This document shows, piece after piece, positions 56,754-64,000 of a DNA stretch of 64,000 bases. The first letter of the stretch is position 1; each line of letters opens with the position of its first letter. Origin of the DNA: Chamaea fasciata (taxonomy: Eukaryota; Chordata; Aves; Passeriformes; Sylviidae); contig JARCOQ010000012.1 of NCBI GenBank assembly GCA_029207755.1, positions 23,733,740 through 23,797,739 on the forward strand, read 5' to 3'. The notes below the pieces were generated by a model, which saw only the letters and a program-made list of their open reading frames with translations, searched no databases and had not been told where the DNA came from. A program made the translations under genes and the position numbers.

Positions 56754-58434
56754 TATAAACCAGCAGACCCATTTCTCTCAGGCTGCAGGGACACAGGACA
56801 GCCCCAAGCTCAGCAGCAGCCCCAAAAAACTTTCAGCTCTCCAGAGCCCACCTGGGGAGGGAACTGCAGTACCAAAGTTTCCTAATAAAGTGGGGCTGCA
56901 ACAGCTCTTGGAAGATGATGGAAACAGGCCCTCTCTCCCAAGTGGAGAAAATCCATCTCTGCGGACCCAGGAGCGGCATTTAAAGAACACGAGGCTTGGA
57001 CTCAAAAAGTGCAATGCAAGTATTGCAGAGATTACATTAATCAACATAAAAGACCAGACTGCAGCTAAGAAACAGAGTTTATGTGCTGCTTTCTATAGAG
57101 AGTTTATTTCTCCTATTTTTCCTCTGCCACAGAGAGCACTTGGAGCAGGATCTACCACACCTCCACATCTCAGCTTCCATTCCTTAAACTCCAAATTCTC
57201 AGCAACAACTCACCATTCAAATATGTCAAAAAGATCGTTGAGATTAAACATATCACCAAAAGTCGGGTGTAAGAGCTTGCCAATCCCTCTTGTGGGGGTT
57301 GTGATTTATGGGTTGTATCACACTCTCTATGTGCCGTCACAGTGTGGAACTCTGCACAAGGGTCCATTTGTTCCTCCAACACAATCTGTTGGCAGGTCAG
57401 ACTGTCAGCTTCCCACCAATGAGCTGGGTTATGAATGTACTCTAAAAGTGACCCAGATATTTATAGTCATTAAAAGTGATCTCAGACCAATACAGGATGG
57501 ATGCATTTAAAAACCCAAAGTATCTTAACTATTTATCAAAATGTTATTGGTAAATTCTAGAGAAGGTCTTAAACTGAAATCTCCTGAGGAATAATTAGCC
57601 ATCAGACTGTATCTCTCTCTTTTATGTCTCTCATTGGAAGAAAGTTGATGGCCGGAAGTCAACCCCCAAAATTGATCAGCAGCATATTTCTTCACTCCAA
57701 ATGGAGAAAAACAACATGTTACTGCACCATCATGTGCCTTGTCAAAGACATCTACATGTTCTCCTTCAAGTGCTAGAAAGCAGTAGCTTTGGTAGGGTTG
57801 TGCTCCTTTGGCTGGACCAAATCCTAGCATCCCATCTGTGGTGACAAAAGAACCCCAGGGGTAGTTTTATTGCTTATTATTTAGCAAAAATTATATAAAA
57901 ATATTGATAGGAAATCGTTTCAGAGACAAGTTAATTGCTCTTATTTTTAGTGACTCATGTAAAGCATTGACATAGAAGCAGCCATTTGGCAAAAGTATTA
58001 GCAGCTGAATAATGTTCTTAGCGAAGACTACTAACACTCTTCCAAATTCTCTACTTTAAAATCACATCATTGATGACATACTAACAGTAGAAATGGGAGG
58101 AAAGCAAATCGCTTTGCAAAACAACAGCCATGACAAAAAAAAACCCTCTTGAAAAACCCATTCGTTATTAATTCTAACAGATTGTTAAAGAAATGATTCC
58201 TTTACTTGCTCGCACTTTCATCAGTCAGGAAAAATAAAGTATGTTAATGTCTTTCATTTGTTGTACTGATAGTTAAAAACTTTGTAAAAATTACCATGTT
58301 GGAGCTAATTTAGCTTTCTAGATGTCTCATTTCCAGAAGTGCAAAGTGGACAGATACTGATTATTGGAACCCTGGCTGTTGGTTTAGCACGTCTTTCTAC
58401 GTTGCCTTTTTTTCTTTTTAGCCTAATAGTGCAA
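56754..58434. other. Gene-free stretch
   Basis: A 206-codon open frame at 56890-57510 has no domain or motif I recognise and no promoter or splice context. I leave it as probably non-coding. Confidence 0.4.
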
Positions 58435-58740
58435 GCAAAATTATCCCTAAATTAAATTTCCTCTTTTTCAGTTTGAAGCCATTTCCCCTTGTCCTATCAC
58501 TCCAGTTTCTGAAGAATTGTCCCCTTCTGGTTTCCCTGAGCCCCTCAGACCCTGGAAGGAGCTGTGAGGTCTCCACACAACCTTCTGCTCCCCAGGCTGA
58601 GCAGCGCCAGCTCTCCCAGCCTGGCTCCACATCCATTTCATTTATCAAGTTCATTTATCCATGGCCTGCTCTGGACTTGCTCCAACAGTTCCATGTCCTT
58701 CTTGTATTGAGAGTACCAGAGCTGTGCTTTCCCACATAAG
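58435..58740 (-). repeat. CR1 LINE fragment
   Basis: Plus-strand GGCTGAGCAGCGCCAGCTC and TGAAGCCATTTCCCCTTGTCC are reverse-complement CR1 blocks. The extreme 3' end is missing, so this is an internal piece. Confidence 0.85.
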
Positions 58741-59389
58741 AATTAATGGGGTAGGTGATATAATTTCTAATACTGCCTTAAAAGCCAAATGGTTCTTTGC
58801 CAAACCTTGTTTCATAACTTTCACTAAAAAGTTAACATCTCACATCACAATGTTCCTATTCAAACCTTTATAAATTAATAATGAGCAATAAAGCACATAA
58901 TAAAATAATTCCTTTTCAGGATATCTTAAAAATTCGTATCCTGAATCAGTTGGATTTGTTTCCAATAAGTAATTCAGATGGGTGAGAAGAATGGTGATCT
59001 AAGTTTAACTTCCCAGCACATTACCAAGGGTTTCAGCATGTTTTTGAAGCACTTTCACAGTGCATGATAAATCAATCAAATGGGGAGCAGATGTCTAATA
59101 TATTCTTTTCACATAAGCCAAATAGATGTGGGTCACACTATGTCAGATGGAGTACAACTGCTTGTCAGCCACCTTGGCCACAAGATAATGGGTGTTGATT
59201 GACAGTATCAAGTATCAAAAGTTGAACCCGGGGTTCCAGAGAAATTCAGAGCGGGTATTTTAGGGATATGTATGTTCCTCCTAAGAATTAATCCCTTTTT
59301 AACTGATTACTATTAAAAGCTGCTGGTTTCGCTTTGTAATATAAAAAGATTTGCAGATCAAGAGCAGCACTGGGAGAAAGATTTGCAGG

Positions 59390-60030
59390 AGCTGGTGGGT
59401 GAGAATTGAATATGCCCAATATCATAACATCCCCCCACCCCTGGGCTGAGCCCCAGTGTAGGCAGCAGGGGAGGGGGATTCTGCCTCTCTGCCCCCTCAG
59501 GTGAGACCTCACCTGCAGAGCTGCCCCAGCCCTGAGCCAGCACAGCAAGGACCTGGAGCTGCTGGAGAGAGCCCAGAGGAGACATCAGCATGAGCAGAGG
59601 GACGGAGCAGCTCTGCTGGGAGGAAAGGCTGGGAGACCTGGGATTGTTCAGCCTGGAGAGGAGAAGCTTTGGGGTGATCTCAGTGTGGCCTTGCAGGGCC
59701 TGAGGGAGCTGCAGGAAAGATGGAGACAGAAAATTGCCAAGGGCTGGAGGGACAGGACACAGGAAATTGCTCCCAGTGCTAGATGGCACAGTTAAATGGG
59801 ATATGGGGAAAGAATTGTTCCCTGGGAGGTTGGGGAAGCCCTGGTACAGGCTGCCCAGAGAAGCTGTGGCTACTCTGGGATCCCTGGCAGTGTCCAAGGC
59901 CAGGCTGGATAATGGGGCTTGGAGCAGCCTGGGACAGTGGAAGGTGCACCTGCCGATGGCAGGGTGGCACTGGATGAGAATTAAGATCTGCTTCAATCCA
60001 AGCCATTTTATGATTTTATGATTTATGTAT
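59390..60030 (+). repeat. CR1 LINE 3' fragment
   Basis: This is the longest CR1 piece in the window: GTGAGACCTCACCTGCAGAG, AGCAAGGACCTGGAGCTGCTG, GTTCAGCCTGGAGAGGAG, CTGCCCAGAGAAGCTGTGG. It ends in tandem TTTTATGATTTTATGA, the typical 3' terminal repeat. A 212-codon open frame on the opposite strand is a by-product. Confidence 0.95.
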
Positions 60031-63000
60031 AAATAAATAAATGTAGCTATTCCAGCTCTTGAAGCATGAAATGGTAACTTTATTGATTTTTATCAGAACC
60101 AGCTAAATTAGATATGTACTATTGATTCATGTGACCTGTATTTTGCTAATCAGTGATCAACCTTATTAAATGTAATGACTGTCCCAAGTAAAAGAATATC
60201 CATATTACTTTAAGAAGAAATACAAATATTGATATATTAATGGAAAAAAGATGCAAAATTAGTTATATTGTGTAGATATAGTGTATCCTGCTCTGACACA
60301 CCTTTCCATCAACTTTAACATAGGCAGAGGTGAACTCCAGAGGACACCAAGGCTTCTCTCCCCTCCAGACTTTACCAGTGTCATTGCTGTCCTTATTACT
60401 GAAATCTACTGCCTAAGCATGTACTACCTGGTCCATCCCTGACTCTTTCTATAGAACTAGGGATTGACTCAGTTTCCATGCCTTCTTCCAGCAAAATTTC
60501 TCAGGTAAAAATGCTCAGTAATCATCTTGTTTGCTTCTTTGTTTTAAATTTCCCATTCTGCTGAATTCATTAATAACAACCTGAAACGAGACAGAATATG
60601 ATCTCCAGACTCATTCTCAATTCCTGCCCTCTTGGCTTTCATCACTGCTTTTCCGTCAGTAATTCTCCTGACCTCCCTTTTCCCACTTCATCATCAAGAA
60701 TCAGTTCTTTCAAGGCAAACCCAGAGGTGTTCCTGCTCCCCAACCTGCCTCCTTTCTCCAGGGCTGCTGCAAAACCTCTGTCCTCCCAGCAGGGACACTT
60801 GATCAGCTCCTTCAGTCTCTCCTCTTTCTTCCAAATCACCCTTCCTGGCCTGGGACTTCCTCCAGTGATACAAATGCTCACCTGTCTTAGGATGCCTAAG
60901 ACAGTAAACTTGTGCTGAGAAGAATAAAAACGCAATTGGGAGCCTGAGAAGTGCTAACAGTTCAAATAAAAGCCACCTAATTCTTTTCATCACAGAATGA
61001 ATAAATTTAATTTTATCCAGTATGATTTTTAAAACTGAATGTTTCCAACAAAGTTTGGACTATGTCTTAAAGGTAATTTTGGTGTCGTTGAACAAATGTG
61101 TTTTGCTGATCCCATGAAATGTCATTTAAATTTGGCCATTTCAAACTAAAGAGAGTCATGATTTCCCATCTGTGATTTCAATTGTAAAATTTAATTTCAG
61201 CAACCTGTCAGAACCCTGGAGCTTTCCCAATTCCTGCTCACAGCCCACACATGGCCACATCAGGGCTCTGCTCAGAGCCCAGAAAAGCCACTGGGATTGA
61301 AGAGCTGTGGGAACAGAGCCTCAGCCTGGAATGAGGACACAGCACATGGAACACCAGGACTTAGAAATTCTGACCATAAGCCTTTTTGTTTATTTAATAC
61401 CAATTGTTTCCATTAGAGCATCTCTTGTCCAAATCCTGCCAACCAGGCCCTCTCCCAGATTGTCCTAGAAGAGACCTCTTTGGAAATCACTTTTCTATTT
61501 TACAAGCCCAGATTTTTATTTTAATTCCTTTTTCCTGACCAATCTGACTTGGAATAGCACATTAGTTCCATAACACGTTTCATAGCTGAACATTTCCTTG
61601 TCATTTGAGAGTAATTTACCTCTCATTTAACTGCATTCTGCTTTCTGTAATATGATTTGTCTTGGTACAGTACATAGAAAATGTCTTCATTTCACAGAAT
61701 CAATTGCAGTGAAAGAAAAGGAACACAGAAAGCTGGCTGTAGAAAATAATTTAAGACTATTCTTGCCTTGTCTATACTACTCTTTGTATTTTAATAAACT
61801 AAATTTGCATTGTAAATTATTTTAGCAATGTTAATGCTCAACATACTGGCATCTAATTTTTGTTTCCCAGTCTGTTTGTTGTAATCCAGCTCATTACTGA
61901 GCTATAAAACAACCATGGAAACATATAATCAAATATATCACCAGAATATTCTGTTCACTGGACAACACATGTTTGAAGCCAAATCCTTTTTCCACTAGAA
62001 AACCAGCTTCATTTCAGAAAGTAAGGACAACATTTCCTAAAAATTTTAATGAGATCTCAGACAAGAACATCCTTTAGTCATAAGTAACACAAAAAAAATT
62101 TAGACTATACTTTAAGATGAATCAGAAAGCAATTTTTTCCCTTGAAATATGATTCACACCTGTGCCTGTACTGAAGTAGTACTGGTTGAAGAGCATTTTG
62201 TTTAATCTCTTTGTTTCAGCATTCACTTGATTTTATTTTGGAAATGTCAGGCTCAATTATGCTCCTTGACTGATTAAGGAATTAATTTGAGGGGGCAGAT
62301 TATCAGATACTAAACTGCAGCGTTTTCACCTAAATACAGAGCCTACACTAACAGCTGCATTACACAAACATAATACACTGCCATGGTTATTGTGAACACA
62401 CAACCTGAGTCTCCTCAAGTCATGAATAAGAATTTCTACAGGCTTTCTATTCCTTCTCCTATGGGCAGAAGCATTACATCCCAAAAAGGGTGCAGGACAA
62501 ATTCCCCATCAATAATTTTTCTTTCCTCCTTACTGTCTCTAAGCCATTATACTAAAGAAAAGATCTACAGGGAAGCTGCTACTCCTCACCTGAGGTTTTG
62601 ACTCTTTTGAAGAATGAATAAACAAACCCTTTAACTTTTCTTCCTTTACATTAAGCAAAATATCACTTGCAATAAAAAGAAAGAAAACTTGAAGCAGTGC
62701 AAAGTAAAAGGAACAAATACCTAATTTTCTTATTCTGAATTTAAAACCAAACCCATGAAGAAAGCCCAGAGCAGTGACTTCAAGGATTTGTTTGAGGAGG
62801 GACTTTTCTCTTGGTCACAGAACAAGGACACAAGTCCTTAGAGAGGGAAAGTCACAGACATGTTTCACTTGATCTCGGAGAAATCTGATACAATGGTGTG
62901 TGTAAGGAGAACGATTATAATATCAGCACTGCTGAGCAGCTGCTGTGGGTAATGGACTGGCCCAGTTACAGACAAGTGCTTATAAAATAATTCACTTCAG

Positions 63001-64000
63001 AGCAGAGGAAAAACACTAACAACATGCTCTAAAGATCAATACCAGACTGCTTTTGTGTGATTTATTAATCAGTGACCCCAGAGAACAAGCAAGGAGGAAG
63101 GAAATCTACTGATTGTGGGAAACAGAGGCTGGGCAGCGGGGAGGGTGGAGAAGGGAGCGAGGAGACATGGAGAGAGCTCAGCACAAATGGCTGAAGGAAA
63201 AGGGTATAGAAGAGAACAGATACTAGTCCTTGGGATCCACAGCAAGAAATGGACAATCTATAAAACACTGACTTCAATCATTTCATACAGAGGTTGCAGT
63301 GATGCTTCCATTTTGCAGTTTTGTGGCTATCATACCTTCTTACTGTGGTTTTGACTGTATTAAAGAAAAACTGACCAAGGATATGAAGGAGAAGCTCACA
63401 CACTTTTCCAGCACTTATGGGTGGGAAAAAAATGCAAAAAACAAGGTGCAACAAGAAATTGGGAGTTGCTTGTTTTTAAACAATAAAATTTCTGATACTG
63501 AAGTAGTAGAGAAGCTATCTGACAGTGCAGTTTTCAGTGCAGTACCAGACCAGACAGCCTGAGGAGATCACATGGTACAGAACCATGTTCTGGTACAGAA
63601 CCATGTTCTGGTACAGAATCTGTGCAAACACCTGTCAGGAATGTGTGATTATGGCTGATACTGCATAAGGAATATATCTGCTACATTATGTAATTAAGCT
63701 CCTTTGAGTCCTACTTCTTATGATTGTATTTTGCTGGTAGAGAAGCAACCCAAGACTCTTGACATAGAGCTCAACTGGAGTAAAAGCATTATAGTGTGCA
63801 AAAGCATGACTGCAAAATATTTACAGCAAATAAAAACCCAAATATAAACCAAAAGATGCTATATTGCTACTCAGATTGCAGTGTTCTATTAAGAACATTT
63901 TGAAGATTATTATAAAAAGTGCATCAAATATTTAGAAAAATTGAAGCCAAGGTCATGCAGAATTCAACAGCTCTAATTAAATTACACTTCTGTTTAGAAA
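60031..64000. other. Gene-free AT-rich stretch
   Basis: No supported gene or named repeat. It contains an ATAAATAAATAAAT run near 60028 and an 18-bp tandem repeat at 63573-63618. Confidence 0.45.
63573..63618 (+). repeat. 18-bp tandem repeat
   Basis: TGGTACAGAACCATGTTC occurs twice in tandem and a third, partial unit (TGGTACAGAA) follows. Confidence 0.9.

Noticed and set aside
56438..56772. Repetitive LPFPS (plus) and GREGK (minus) proteins
   Set aside because: Direct translation of the (TTCCC) array; any frame without a stop in a 5-bp repeat stays open.
56890..57510. 206-codon open frame on the plus strand
   Set aside because: No recognisable domain, no splice or promoter context, and composition like the surrounding non-coding DNA.
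59358..59996. 212-codon frame antisense to CR1
   Set aside because: By-product of the GC-rich CR1 3' region; similar frames recur over other CR1 copies at 12.1, 30.7 and 50.5 kb.

Overview
The window looks like a piece of a bird chromosome, most likely a songbird or a relative. The evidence is repeated 3' fragments of CR1 LINEs and several avian-type endogenous retroviruses (ERVs) in an otherwise AT-rich, gene-poor background. I find no host protein-coding gene that I can support with confidence, only one possible isolated exon at 47.6 kb. No tRNA, rRNA, CRISPR array or prokaryotic feature is visible.

Layout. 1-5.47 kb is the 3' part of an ERV-L-like (class III) provirus, called copy A here: gag, protease, RT, RNase H, integrase and a 3' LTR. 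Its 5' LTR lies outside the window. Its coding frame carries about 25 stop codons, nearly all where tryptophan (TGG) is expected, plus many Gly-to-Ser/Arg/Glu and Asp-to-Asn changes. This is the signature of G-to-A hypermutation. 5.5-16.2 kb is mostly featureless, with two probable LTR remnants and an antisense CR1.

16.2-31.1 kb is a three-level nest. A CR1 element is split by a class II (ERVK-like) provirus at 16308-30685, flanked by a 6-bp target-site duplication (TSD), GCCTCA. That provirus is split inside env by a complete antisense ERV-L-like provirus, copy B, at 22918-29213, flanked by a 5-bp TSD, GACAC. Copy B has a pol related to copy A but different LTRs. By-eye LTR divergence (about 10% for the outer provirus, about 6% for the inner) agrees with the nesting order.

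31-64 kb is largely unique AT-rich DNA. It holds a probable LTR near 36.7-37.07 kb, a solo LTR of the copy B family at 42892-43414 (TSD ACAGG), and a different solo LTR at 49585-50342 (TSD TCCATT). It also holds several CR1 fragments, a pure (TTCCC) array of about 273 bp at 56.5 kb, and a composite templated insertion at 42.4 kb made partly of an inverted copy of DNA 0.3 kb away.

No retroviral reading frame here is intact, so these are fossils. The best leads are the hypermutated copy A; an unusual gag in the ERV-L-like elements, with a hydrophobic N-terminal segment, no zinc knuckle and (in copy B) a 19-residue repeat array; and the templated insertion at 42.4 kb.
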